From NCBI RefSeq assembly GCF_905475465.1, contig NC_062253.1, positions 5,766,001 to 5,830,000 of the forward strand: a DNA stretch of 64,000 bases. Reading direction: 5' to 3'. Below, piece after piece: positions 52,601 through 57,469 of the stretch (the stretch's first letter is position 1; the number at the start of each line of letters is the position of its first letter). The notes beneath the pieces were generated by a model. The model did no database searches. It was not told the origin of the DNA and saw only the letters and a program-made list of their open reading frames with translations. The position numbers were made by a program, and so were the translations under genes. This DNA comes from Pieris napi (lineage: Eukaryota; Arthropoda; Insecta; Lepidoptera; Pieridae).

Positions 52601-55600
52601 GTTGACTGCGCCGATCGTTCAGATGAACTCAACTGCCGTGTGTGCAAACGTTCTGGTGACGTCCATTGTGGAAACCAACGATGCATTTCACAGACGCACC
52701 TTTGTGACGGCAAAGTGGACTGCCCTTGGGGACAGGATGAGCGGAATTGCTGTAAGTTTAATAAAAAAAATTCATAGCTATGCAATATGCATATTGAAAC
52801 AATAAGTGTGTTTCAATATGTTAAGTAAATCCTAGTATCAACGGTTGAAGTTCCTTTTATACCAAAAATTCGGCGATTAAAATGAGTGCCGGAGAGGTTC
52901 TTGCCAGTTCTCGCCTTTAATTTGGGAACTTGTAGTAAATGTAAATTCGTTTTTTCATATTGACGTCTACACACGTACACGTTTACAAGTGTACATAGTT
53001 ACCGATATGAAAAAATGATTTGCTTTTATATTGTATATTTTTAGGCTACGTACGGTTGGTTATTTGTGACTATGCAGCATTATTATTATTATGTAGCATT
53101 ACAATGGTGAATTTTCAATGCAGTCGCTATATAATACATACTTTTAAGAACACATCTATTTAAAAAAAAAAAAAGATAATTGATTCCGTTTTTTCCTTTC
53201 CTAGTAGAAGGATCTTCTCAAGGAGAATGTGTTTCACATTATCACTAGTTATTGAACACCCCTCGTATTTACAAACGTTAGTCCGTCACATACATGTTGA
53301 ATGATTCCCTTTCAAACAACAAATTACTGTTTTTTTATAATCAATTTAGGAGATATCCTAAAGTACACATCATAAAGCTATGGTCGCAATCAAGAGCTGT
53401 AATTTTTCAGGTTTTTTTCGTTATACATTGAATGAATAGAAGTAAAACAAATAAACGTGTCTAAACATTATTACTTATATCATAAAATTTATTGAACAAA
53501 TTTTAATTGTCTTGATATAACATCAGAAGAATATGATTGTAAGATTAGTTTAGTAAATATCGAAGTTCTAATTAATGACCTTTAGATATTAGAAAAATGT
53601 TAATTAATTAATGTACTATATTACAGTAGATACACACTACACAGTATACGTATAAATTTTTGAAGTTATACTTCTTTAGGCGCGTTATGAAAAATTGATG
53701 AGAGTGACATTTTACGATGCGCGCGCACCTGAGACACAAAGTTGTCAGTGTGATTATAGCGTGCGCGAGCGAAATGGGAATAAGACAATCTACAAGTAAA
53801 AAGAAATAGAATATGCGTGAAGTTAGCAGCTATGCCAAGAATTTTCAATAAACATAATGACATTTACATTTTAAACAAATAAAGGAGTTTTAATTATTTT
53901 TTCAAAGACCTATTGTTACTTAGTTAAAAGGTTATGAAACATACCTAGTTATTAAATTGAATGAATAATATAATAAAATAATAAATAATAATATTTATTA
54001 TTATTAATATTAATTAATAATTAACGTTAAATATTTGTTATTAATTATTTAATATTTTTAAAAAAATATAGAAAGCCAAAGAAGTATAACTTCTTACACG
54101 CGTACTTAAGTACATGCACCCTATTTTTTAATAAGGGTATAGTAATAAAGGGATATTGATACAGTGCGTCTGAGTGAGTCAAATGGCGACGTGGGTTCTG
54201 GAGAAGTACAGGTGTACCGCGCTGCCAACCAGTCCTGGTTCCCAGCCTGCCTCGCAGCAGCCCCTTTAGACCACCATACGGCCTCTGAAATCTGTTCCAT
54301 GCTTGGATATACGTAAGTTTATATTTATTATCGTACCAATATCCTTTAAATTTTTGAATTTAACCTCTTTAATGTATATAACGTTTCAATATGTCATGTG
54401 AAGTATTGTGCTGGTGGCGTTAATGGCAGTTCCTTCCATTTCCTTGTCCAAAAACTTAGCGATTAAAAAGTATTGCTAAGTATTGTTATTGGAGGGTTCT
54501 ATGCCAATTCTTCTGGCTTGATTTGTGAATAATTCTTACCAACATCTATCTAAAAATTAGACCTTCCAATTTCTTGATATTCATAAGTTTATATACGTAC
54601 CAATATCAAATGCAACATTAATATTTATATATATTTTTATTATTACATATTCATTTTTATATGATGTATTATTTGGTGTTGTCGTACCAAGCTACTTTTA
54701 GGGTCCCCGCACATGGGCCACCGGCCACAACCACAAAACGCCGCCACTGGCATATTTCCTGTAATTTTCATACATTTTATATGGACTCGCCGCACACGGT
54801 GGCGCCGGTGGCGGCCACACGCTACAAATCGTCGCAGCTTGCTTCTTGTGGCTCGCACCGGCCACTAAACGCCGACACAAAAAGCCGCCACACGCCACTC
54901 GCGCGATTCCGCGCCCCTCTCTCCCTTACCTCAGTTAACCTGAAGTCGACGGTAACGCACGCACGTAGTCTGTGTTTCATATAGGTAGATAAATATGGAT
55001 ATAGAATTATTTATATCAGAGATTCCGACAATCCCGTCCTGCGATTTGGGATTCAAAAAGTGATAGTTTTAGTAATAGAGGAGAAAAATTGTGGGCCTGG
55101 GAAGAAATCTGCTAATTGTTTGTGGGAATTTTTTCGAATACAACTGCCAAAGAAAAGAACATTGAAGTTAAGTTTAATAAAATAATATAAAACCATATAT
55201 TTATATTCTATTTTCTTGCCACGCTATTGCTACTTTATTCATAAAATAATCTTTTAACGTATCTCTTGCTCGCTCGTGTTACTGGCCAGCCTGTATTTTG
55301 TATATTTTCGAGTCCCACTATTTTCAAAGTGTGACGAAAATTGAAACCATCCCTTTTGCGAATAAAGTTGTGCAAAATGCAACAAGATTTCACAAATCAC
55401 AATGTTTTCTGAGAAATTAACAGAAGTGTTTAATAGGCGATGTAATATTCTCCATTTGTTTGCTAGTACGCCGAAGGTACACTCAATGCAACGTCTGGCA
55501 CGGCTTAACCTATAATTGAAAACTTTTTTGTCTAAGTCCGAATATTTTCAAGAATATGGCGTCATCATATTTTCACTGAGGCCAAATGCTTCATCATGTA

Positions 55601-56907
55601 TAGTTCAATGGTTGTCGATTACCGACCTGTCGTGGTGAGGGGATATTTAATGTCTTTCTGTGTATCCAATAACTACGGTTTCGTCTTCTACGACGACGTC
55701 TTTTTATAAAAAGTAGCGCAATTTGACCTTCTTCGTCAGAGTCCATTATGATACTGCAGGCAAGGGTTAAAAAAAGTAGCAGCCACCGACCGCAAGTGTC
55801 GACCACCGGCCACAAGTGGCTGTCGCGCGCTTCAGCTACCTTTGTAGCCGCTTCTAGCTTCTCGTGGCGGCGTTTGTGGCTGTGGCGTGTGGCCCGTGTG
55901 CGGCGACAGTTAGTTGTTGTTAGCTAGTAAAGTTTTAAGCACTTTTATATGATAGCAAGCAATATTTCAGGTAAGTTATAAATTAGAGGTGTATTTTGTC
56001 AGTCAGCGAGTGCTACTCACTCAGGAAACCAAACAAAATATTCAACTTGGTAATATTAGTATATAATATACTAGCTGATCCGGCAAACGTCGTTTTGCCA
56101 TGTTTATCATTTATAATAAAAAATAGGGGTTGATCGTAGAAGGGTGAAAGTTAGGGGTTGTATGTATTTTTTAATGCTGTATCATAAAAAAAAAGTAAAG
56201 TAGTAGTAGACTACCCTTAACATTTAGGGGGATGAAAAATACATGTTGTCCGATTCTGTGACATACCCAATATGCACACAAAATTTCATGAGAATCGGTC
56301 TAGCCGTTTCGGAGCAGTTTAACCACAAACACCGCGACACGAGAATTTTATATAATACTAGCTGACCGGGCAAACGTCGTTTTGCCATGTATATCATTTA
56401 TAATAAAAAAATAGGGGTTGATCGTAGAGGGGTGAAAGTTAAGGGGTTGTATGTATTTTTTAATGCTGTATTATAAAAAATAAAATAATAAAAATTTATC
56501 TAAAAAAATTAGGGGTGGACTACCCTTAACATTTAGGGGGATGAAAAATAGATGTTGGCCGATTCTCAGACATACCCAATATGCACACAAAATTTCATCA
56601 AAATCGGTCAAGCCGTTTCGGAGGAGTTTAACCACAAACACCGCGACACGAGAATTTTATATATTAGATTAAGTCGTATTTCATTTTAAATACAGAGTTG
56701 TCAACAAAAGTCAAACAACTGGATCGTCGCGCGCTGGGCGGCCTCACGCCCTAACGCCGAGCGCTCTTTTGGGCGGACAGGGTTCCTTATTACATGGAGT
56801 TGCACAATCATATCGCGCCTTTCAAAGAAAGGAGGGGGGCTTGCTTCGGGAAATGAAAGACTGCCGCCACGACTCGCATAGGATACATCTCATTTGTAAT
56901 AATTATG
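16528..56907 (+). CDS. corin-like: Corin-like type II transmembrane serine protease, ten exons, C-terminal protease domain outside window
   Basis: The joined exons are 16528-16616, 26917-27118, 28145-28801, 39813-39953, 42965-43159, 50397-50529, 50709-50861, 52533-52751, 54165-54312 and 56696-56907. Every junction is GT-AG and keeps frame (phases 2,0,0,0,0,1,1,1,2,1), giving 716 full codons plus a split one. The layout is a cytosolic proline-rich tail (1-335), one helix (about 336-356), a Frizzled cysteine-rich domain (394-507, ten cysteines), LDLa modules (525-558, 561-596) and an SRCR domain (about 597 onward). Corin-family proteases have this order followed by a trypsin domain, which cuts peptide precursors at the cell surface; no such exon was found to 64000. 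The substrate in insects is not inferable here. The N-terminal start is the weakest part of the model. Another TM-Frizzled-LDLa-SRCR protease is possible but less likely. Confidence 0.87.
16960..17165 (+). repeat. Non-LTR retrotransposon 3' fragment
   Basis: The block 'caagtgcagtccgtggtctc' and 'cctaccccttcgggaaaaag' recurs in diverged form at 51755-51810. This phrase is common at 3' ends of RTE/Jockey-type elements in Lepidoptera (recall). There is no intact coding. Confidence 0.5.
17290..17480 (-). repeat. Reverse copy of the 9860-10110 repeat
   Basis: Read on the minus strand it matches 9960-10080 block by block ('cggtgactgaagacaaaagg', 'gttgaatgtcaaaaagtatc'). The pair could form an 8-kb inverted repeat. 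Confidence 0.7.
18010..18265 (+). repeat. Dispersed retrotransposon tail, TGCCAGTTCTTCTC family, full-looking copy
   Basis: It is shared with 38053-38275 (reversed), from 'gaacatggtttaatggttgt' to 'gtacaatgtgttac', including 'gttctacgcccttgatttga'. Shorter pieces are at 49745, 52835 and 54400. Confidence 0.75.
18266..20225. other. Intron 1, AT-rich, nothing recognised
   Basis: No supported coding or repeat family is visible in this stretch. The ORFs at 19677-19877 and 19874-20059 have AT-biased codons and no motif. Confidence 0.4.
20231..20431. repeat. Dispersed element interrupted by an inverted copy of itself
   Basis: An outer reverse copy of the GCAAACGGGCAGG element runs 20231-20305, breaks, and resumes at about 20378 ('catgggcgtcggtatcacta') to 20431. 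The inner stretch is a forward partial copy ('agaacagggggcaaacgggc ... ggacactctcaatgcc'). GTCCAT occurs at both junctions, as in a target duplication. Confidence 0.75.
21005..21080 (+). repeat. tRNA-derived SINE head, family B, truncated
   Basis: The sequence 'gtgttggcctagtagcttcc' corresponds to the A-box region of the copy at 34089, followed by a damaged B box ('ggtcctgggttcagaa'). Confidence 0.5.
21762..22024 (-). repeat. Full-length tRNA-derived SINE, family C
   Basis: On the minus strand it begins GACTCATTGGTCTAGTGGTT (A box), then CCCGGGTTCGATCCCCGG (B box). It continues into a body with TATGTATTTATATGTATATC and GTACCCATAACACAAGCTTC, and ends in GGTCAATTGGTGTGAATTGT plus a poly-A run (plus-strand T run, 21766-21780). 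The head resembles tRNA-Glu/Asp. I recognise the body as a common lepidopteran SINE type. Confidence 0.8.
22025..23899. other. Intron 1, nothing recognised
   Basis: AT-rich. A short inverted pair, GGCCACATAA / TTATGTGGCC, brackets about 22308-22344. The ORF at 23000-23230 (minus) shows no domain. Confidence 0.4.
23900..24145 (+). repeat. tRNA-derived SINE, family A
   Basis: GGCCTCATAGCC opens the A-box region and GGGTTCGATTCCCGGTTCG is the B box. The body has 'ctcggcctttgggagggttg', 'cgggcgagtgcttaaaccgt' and the tail 'cttgacgctggctaatgcac'. It is very close to 38561-38800. Confidence 0.85.
24803..25115 (-). pseudogene. RTE/CR1-like non-LTR retrotransposon, C-terminal fragment
   Basis: On the minus strand LKWKWAGHITR (frame broken by stops just after) is followed by GRQKKRWADDIIEL and NWMNVAQDKT...EEAFT. 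That is the characteristic C-terminal tail of RTE-type reverse transcriptase ORFs. It is broken by at least two stops and 5' truncated. Confidence 0.75.
25165..25500 (-). repeat. CTAGCTGACC-type dispersed repeat, reverse copy
   Basis: It runs from 'tatataaaattctcgtgtca' to 'cgtttgccggtcagctagta'. Read in reverse it matches the copies at 56069-56668, with shared blocks such as the AGAATCGGTCTAACCGTTTC-type phrase. The class is uncertain (Helitron-like or retrotransposon tail). Confidence 0.7.
26470..26640. repeat. Two tandem copies of a roughly 75-base unit
   Basis: 'atggcgcgtaaccgaaaaat ... gataaagaagtttgacttc' is followed by 'atggcgcgtaactgaaaaac ... gataaagaagtttcacttc'. The AAGAAGTTTCACTTC palindromic motif also occurs near 26190, 53662 and 54079. 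Confidence 0.65.
26917..27118 (+). CDS. corin-like: Corin-like gene, exon 2, cytosolic tail
   Basis: The acceptor TTATAAG lies at 26916. The split codon CG|G restores the frame, giving residues 31-97 in a basic, Pro/Arg-rich tract that includes MELLRPNPGTPRRHS, then a cysteine-containing stretch FVYCPSDALPYCPPS. The donor is AAG|GTGAGA. Codon use and base composition stand out clearly from the AT-rich intron. No named domain is visible. Confidence 0.75.
27998..28112 (+). repeat. GCAAACGGGCAGG dispersed element just upstream of corin exon 3
   Basis: 'agcaaacgggcaggaggctc', 'atctgatgttaaatgatacc' and 'gcgttgccggcctt' mark the family. It stops about 35 bases before the exon 3 acceptor; the ORF at 27954-28640 fuses this repeat with the exon in a wrong frame. 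Confidence 0.8.
28145..28801 (+). CDS. corin-like: Corin-like gene, exon 3, proline-rich cytosolic tail
   Basis: A 219-codon in-phase exon has its acceptor at TTGTTGCAG (28144) and donor CGG|GTAAGT. About the first 125 residues are dominated by Pro with PxxP and PPPPP runs (PPPPPQPTIPRRPP), which could bind SH3, WW or EVH1 partners (inference). Then come Ser/Thr-rich stretches (SVRQDSNVSSDS) and a basic/charged segment (LLLKEQQEKENAN). The region is low in hydrophobics and likely disordered. A dispersed repeat ends about 35 bases upstream of the acceptor. The overlapping frames here are shadows. Confidence 0.85.
28802..30471. other. Intron 3, first part
   Basis: Noncoding, with a TCTA/TAGA-rich microsatellite-like patch near 29545-29605. 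The GC-richer stretch 29270-29440 has no coding frame that fits corin phases. Confidence 0.4.
30472..30728. repeat. Exact tandem duplication, 125-base unit
   Basis: 30472-30596 and 30604-30728 are identical over 125 bases, separated by ATGATTA. The identity implies a very recent duplication or an assembly artefact. It is noncoding. Confidence 0.93.
31262..31345 (-). repeat. tRNA-derived SINE head, family B, reverse fragment
   Basis: On the minus strand it reads AGCAGTGACGCTGGTGGCTT, then GTGGGGTCGAACCCCGGCTG, with a B-box-like core and the family's GTGCATGGACTTT junction. The body is missing. Confidence 0.65.
31346..32459. other. Intron 3, GC-richer islands without recognised function
   Basis: 31440-31580 and 32080-32350 are less AT-rich than surrounding DNA, have no repeat match in the window and no coding frame. 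They are possible regulatory DNA, but nothing specific is visible. Confidence 0.3.
32460..32722. mobile_element. 263-bp MITE with TTA target duplication, Harbinger-like
   Basis: It starts GGGTCTGTTTCACAATGTA and ends TACATTGTGAAACAGACCC, an inverted repeat that is perfect over 19 bases. TTA flanks both sides (32457-32459, 32723-32725). The interior is noncoding. The three-base TTA duplication and GGG ends fit PIF/Harbinger MITEs. Confidence 0.88.
32726..34088. other. Intron 3, nothing recognised
   Basis: AT-rich; no ORF or repeat family was recognised with confidence. Confidence 0.4.
34089..34385 (+). repeat. tRNA-derived SINE, family B, full length
   Basis: The A-box region is 'gttggcctagtggcttcagc' and the B box 'gtaggttcgatccccggc'. 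The body has 'tttgctcgaacggtgaagga' and 'cacctacttgcctattagat', and the end 'aaagaggttgtagcgccaat'. The minus ORF at 34052-34291 is SINE sequence. Confidence 0.85.
34386..35117. other. Intron 3, nothing recognised
   Basis: No coding frame or repeat family was recognised. Confidence 0.4.
35118..35262 (-). repeat. GCAAACGGGCAGG dispersed element, reverse copy
   Basis: 'agagcgtacaaattcttgaa', 'ggccggcaacgcacttgcga' and 'cctcctgcccgtttgcc' identify it. An internal TATCATATATATCAC replaces the usual GGTATCAC. Confidence 0.8.
35375..35545 (+). pseudogene. Non-LTR retrotransposon C-terminal fragment
   Basis: It reads LDWNLQGKRKRVRPKQTWGR, then ADESKRAGKT, a stop, SEVKYEAQDRMRRLTVDA and a stop. The 'RKRxRPKxTWxRT...AG(K/L)TW' tail is typical of CR1/Jockey-type reverse transcriptase C-termini. 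One stop replaces the expected Trp. 5' truncated. Confidence 0.75.
35546..38052. other. Intron 3, nothing clearly recognised
   Basis: Near-duplicate sentences occur around 36290-36380 and 36405-36500 ('agagagaaaaaat...attacgtccttgct', 'tggcattagtctagctta'), suggesting an old local duplication. 37020-37170 has a CA-rich tail of the kind found at retrotransposon ends. Confidence 0.4.
38053..38275 (-). repeat. TGCCAGTTCTTCTC-family retrotransposon tail, reverse copy
   Basis: It is the reverse of 18010-18265 from the GAACATGG end to the TAACATAATG end, with a few differences ('cagaactggcaataaactct'). Confidence 0.78.
38561..38800 (+). repeat. tRNA-derived SINE, family A
   Basis: It is near-identical to 23900-24145: 'aagtggcagctaggtgaggg', B box GGGTTCGATTCCCGATTCG, 'acatggaggacacggtcgaa', and a tail rich in AAGAATAAAA. 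Confidence 0.85.
38801..39812. other. Intron 3, last part
   Basis: No repeat or gene was recognised. The 91-codon frame at 39469-39744 is hydrophobic and AT-rich, without a motif, and its stop precedes the exon 4 acceptor. Confidence 0.4.
39813..39953 (+). CDS. corin-like: Corin-like gene, exon 4, signal-anchor transmembrane helix
   Basis: A 47-codon exon sits between ATTTTCAG and CAG|GTATTT, phase 0 at both sides. It encodes a basic stretch (SAHKFRMM), a hydrophobic run from about residue 336 to 356 (NAVALIVITGALFAYF) and then FRANPAVQ. The single helix with preceding positive charges supports type II orientation: N-terminus in the cytosol, the rest outside. Confidence 0.9.
39954..41929. 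other. Intron 4, first part, nothing recognised
   Basis: AT-rich noncoding; the ORF at 41394-41585 has no domain. Confidence 0.4.
41930..42257 (-). repeat. CTAGCTGACC-type dispersed repeat, reverse copy
   Basis: It runs from 'ataaaattcttgtgtcacaa' to 'cgtttgccaggtcagctagt'. It has the same layout as 25165-25500, including 'aaaaaaatgtttcctagaaa'. Confidence 0.7.
42300..42350 (+). pseudogene. Tiny RTE-like retrotransposon fragment
   Basis: It reads KLKWKWVGYTDRM, the same motif as LKWKWAGHITR on the minus strand at 25115. A B-box-like GGGTTCGAATACC follows at 42359, so SINE sequence may be fused to it. Confidence 0.4.
42537..42583. repeat. TA and CA microsatellites
   Basis: A run of (AT)n at about 42539-42556 is followed by (CA)n at about 42568-42583. 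Confidence 0.85.
42640..42860 (+). repeat. Non-LTR retrotransposon 3' UTR fragment
   Basis: The end 'cacagtggttacctggaaga', then 'gatcgctagaaagtgataag', is a phrase I associate with 3' UTRs of abundant lepidopteran non-LTR elements. It ends about 105 bases before the exon 5 acceptor. Confidence 0.55.
42965..43159 (+). CDS. corin-like: Corin-like gene, exon 5, stem and start of Frizzled domain
   Basis: Sixty-five codons are bounded by TTTTTTCAG and CAG|GTTCGT. A short stem with a possible N-glycosylation site (NKS) leads to the first two cysteines of the Frizzled domain (GVCLPVIVSFCHQH) and the conserved-type FPNYIGHFGQRDAQ, matching the 'xxPNxxGHxxQxxA' pattern of this fold. A second glycosylation site, NFT, precedes it. 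Confidence 0.93.
43160..45840. other. Intron 5, first part
   Basis: Mostly AT-rich. A 118-codon minus frame at 43556-43912 contains plausible coding composition (SSYPRHPIISFVPPF) but no recognised domain. 45118-45170 holds a short reverse piece of the repeat at 9860. Confidence 0.35.
45841..45955 (+). pseudogene. Mobile-element coding fragment
   Basis: It reads VSRHHRRPKSGSYLG, a stop, RIRLAIQRRNAASIFGTLP, resembling a 'GDPRAGSYLxQRIxLAIQRGNAAS' tail seen in lepidopteran mobile-element proteins (recall). Short and broken. Confidence 0.45.
46859..47190. repeat. Minisatellite, about three units of 108-116 bases
   Basis: 'gatttacaaactgatcttag' starts units at 46859, 46975 and 47083. Each continues with AAGAACAATAA, CCTTGCCTGTACCAGA and AGTACTCTGCTTCG. 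Units differ by small indels and substitutions. Both ORFs here are reads of the array, not a gene. Confidence 0.88.
47980..48172 (+). mobile_element. Helitron-like nonautonomous element
   Basis: It starts near 'agtataaaacaaagtcgctt' and ends 'gccggggcgttcgctagt', with 'aaactacgcaacggattttg' between. The GCCGGGGCG...CTAG end matches a Helitron-type repeat known from butterflies and moths (recall). No terminal hairpin was established. Confidence 0.5.
48173..49041. other. Intron 5, nothing clearly recognised
   Basis: A CA-rich tract (48260-48325) looks like a retrotransposon tail. 48485-48600 is GC-richer but has no coding frame. Confidence 0.35.
49042..49371 (-). pseudogene. Jockey/CR1-type reverse transcriptase C-terminal fragment
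   Basis: A 109-codon frame contains LFKAFCQNFYRSSLLVNYT and RVQYNNAFRMLLGLPRFCSA, the characteristic C-terminal part of lepidopteran non-LTR reverse transcriptases. The frame is open over this stretch but truncated at the start, with no other domain nearby. Confidence 0.82.
49745..49840 (+). repeat. TGCCAGTTCTTCTC-family fragment
   Basis: 'gaacatgaatcaatggttga' and 'gagtttattgccagttcttg' match 18015-18150 with internal loss. Confidence 0.6.
49855..50060 (+). repeat. tRNA-derived SINE, family B, head damaged
   Basis: The body matches 34150-34385 ('tttgctcgtacggtgaagga', 'cacctacttgcctattagat', 'aaaaggttgtagcgccat'); the tRNA head is largely missing. Confidence 0.75.
50110..50240 (-). repeat. 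Reverse fragment of the 9860-10110 repeat
   Basis: 'aaattatgcaaaataattgt' and 'cataacttcaatccggtaaa' reverse-match 9870-9960. Confidence 0.6.
50397..50529 (+). CDS. corin-like: Corin-like gene, exon 6, middle of Frizzled domain
   Basis: The acceptor is TTTATTAG and the donor GTAACA, phase 1. It encodes the central Frizzled cysteines in VDVRCYELTALFLCSLFVPKC and MVRPCRSLCQ, the typical 'FLCSxxVPxC...PCRxxC' signature. It is separated from the next exon by an intron of only 179 bases. Confidence 0.93.
50709..50861 (+). CDS. corin-like: Corin-like gene, exon 7, end of Frizzled domain
   Basis: The acceptor is CCCTGCAG and the donor GTAATT, phase 1. It carries the last three Frizzled cysteines (RRCGFFLEVFG, YLQCEIFP, DTDVC), bringing the domain to ten. 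It ends with a charged linker (REVKEAKFRAEKP) into the LDLa modules. Confidence 0.92.
51300..51640 (-). mobile_element. Helitron-like repeat, related to 60795-61180 in opposite orientation
   Basis: 'agctatcctatcttttaagt', 'tagatcaaactgcacatggt' and 'cacagcgccatctgttagaa' are shared, reversed, with 60870-61020. The relation is clear; the class is uncertain. Confidence 0.55.
51735..51830 (+). repeat. Non-LTR retrotransposon 3' fragment
   Basis: 'agcaagtggacatccgtagt' and 'ctaccacttcgaaagaaaaa' parallel 17085-17150. Confidence 0.5.
52533..52751 (+). CDS. corin-like: Corin-like gene, exon 8, two LDL-receptor class A modules
   Basis: The acceptor is TTATTTTTAG and the donor GTAAGT, phase 1. Two six-cysteine modules are complete: residues 525-558, with calcium-binding CDGHVDCADRSDE, and 561-596, with CDGKVDCPWGQDE. 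Vertebrate corin has more LDLa modules; two agrees with a reduced insect form. Confidence 0.95.
52835..52970 (+). repeat. TGCCAGTTCTTCTC-family fragment, diverged
   Basis: 'caacggttgaagttcctttt', 'cggcgattaaaatgagtgcc' and 'cttgccagttctcgcc' follow the family order. Confidence 0.55.
53662..54093. repeat. Region bounded by inverted AAGAAGTATAACTTC motifs
   Basis: 53662-53676 (GAAGTTATACTTCTT) and 54079-54093 (AAGAAGTATAACTTC) are exact inverted copies. Both sit next to a GCGCG-type stretch. The interior includes a long AT microsatellite-like tract (53950-54060). Possibly an old repeat element. Confidence 0.45.
54165..54312 (+). CDS. corin-like: Corin-like gene, exon 9, start of SRCR domain
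   Basis: The acceptor is TTGATACAG and the donor AC|GTAAGT, phase 2. It encodes LRLSESNGDVGSGEVQVYRA, then NQSWFPACLAAA and ASEICSMLGY. The pairing of a tryptophan-containing 'WxPxC' with 'xxICxxLGY' is typical of scavenger receptor cysteine-rich domains next to trypsin domains in this protease group. NQS is a possible glycosylation site. Confidence 0.88.
54400..54560 (+). repeat. TGCCAGTTCTTCTC-family fragment, very diverged
   Basis: 'ttagcgattaaaaagta' and 'ctatgccaattcttctggct' are the only clear family blocks. Confidence 0.4.
55190..55530 (-). pseudogene. Harbinger transposase C-terminal remnant, frameshifted
   Basis: One frame gives RARRCIECTFGVLANKWRIL, matching the C-terminal part of DDE_Tnp_4 transposases. 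The continuation CCILHNFIRKRDG is in a second frame, and ARDTLKDYFMNK in a third, so at least two indels break it. The catalytic DDE segment between this and the N-terminal remnant is absent. Confidence 0.78.
55594..55746 (-). pseudogene. Harbinger transposase N-terminal remnant
   Basis: ATG at 55746 opens MDSDEEGQIALLFIKRRRRR, a typical Harbinger N-terminus (acidic start, then an arginine run and a WIH-type motif). The frame stops at 55594 before any catalytic region. Confidence 0.65.
56069..56355 (+). repeat. CTAGCTGACC-type dispersed repeat, first of two head-to-tail copies
   Basis: It runs from TACTAGCTGATCCGGCAAAC to CGACACGAGAATTTTATATA, with 'gagaatcggtctagccgttt' inside. It repeats directly as the next copy. 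Confidence 0.8.
56356..56668 (+). repeat. CTAGCTGACC-type dispersed repeat, second copy, ends next to corin exon 10
   Basis: It has the same start and end phrases as the copy before it, with small differences ('aaaatcggtcaagccgtttc'). It ends about 28 bases before the exon 10 acceptor. Confidence 0.8.
56696..56907 (+). CDS. corin-like: Corin-like gene, exon 10, end of SRCR domain
   Basis: The acceptor AAATACAG|A completes the split codon to Thr and opens VVNKSQTTGSSRAG. The exon ends LICNNYG|GTAAGT at phase 1, with cysteines in KDCRHDSHR and LICNN. A later acceptor (GGACAG, 56778) is out of frame and stops, which supports 56696. A repeat copy ends about 28 bases upstream. The following exon should open the linker and trypsin domain. 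Confidence 0.85.
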
Positions 56908-57055
56908 GTAAGTCAATTGTTGTTTGAACTTTCGTAAGCATTTTTAACCTAAGTTAATGTATCATTTTTTATTGAATAAAGTATATTGTTTAAATTTTAG
57001 AAACACATTTCATATATTTAGGATCTTGCAGCAAATTTTTACGAAGTTCTTTGTT

Positions 57056-57092
57056 ATTATGACTATTTAATATCTCATTAAATAGTCATAAT
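57056..57092. repeat. Perfect hairpin, 16-base arms, ATCTC loop
   Basis: The arm ATTATGACTATTTAAT and its reverse complement flank ATCTC. Confidence 0.85.
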
Positions 57093-57469
57093 TATACTCA
57101 AATACCGGTACAACACTTTTCGGTTGGAACTATAAATTGAATATTTACCTATTACGATTTGGTTTTGCTTTATCTCCTTGGCGTAGGTGTCAGAGACAAT
57201 TCAATTGCTGTGGTTTATGTTTTAAGAAGAAACAAAACTAGGAAGTGAAATATAAAGTTATATAGAGTGTTTGATAAGACAGTTTCACAGAGAAAAATCA
57301 ATTTAGTATACAAATATGACAGCACGGTAGACAAATATTCAATAAAATATTAAGGACACATAAGAAAACGACATAAATACTAATAATCATAGCAATGGAA
57401 AAAGCTTTAAGACATAAGACAAGTATAGCAATTTCACAATTGTTTAAATTTATTCTTAAATGCAGTAAA

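Larger units (their letters stand above)
54701..55909 (-). mobile_element. PIF/Harbinger DNA transposon, internally decayed, with TTA target duplication
   Basis: The ends GGGTCCCCGCACATGGGCC and, reversed, CTGTCGCCGCACACGGGCC match at 15 of 19 positions. TTA flanks both sides (54698-54700, 55910-55912). Subterminal stretches are rich in CCGCCAC / GTGGCGG. Inside, on the minus strand, are the start and end of a Harbinger-type transposase with the middle missing. It lies in intron 9 of the corin-like gene. Confidence 0.88.

Noticed and set aside
54643..54984. GC-rich ORFs on both strands
   Set aside because: They lie in the subterminal CCGCCAC repeats of the Harbinger element.
56779..56907. 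Alternative, later acceptor for exon 10 (GGACAG|GGTTCC)
   Set aside because: With the incoming phase it reaches a stop after about 25 codons, whereas 56696 gives an uninterrupted SRCR frame.
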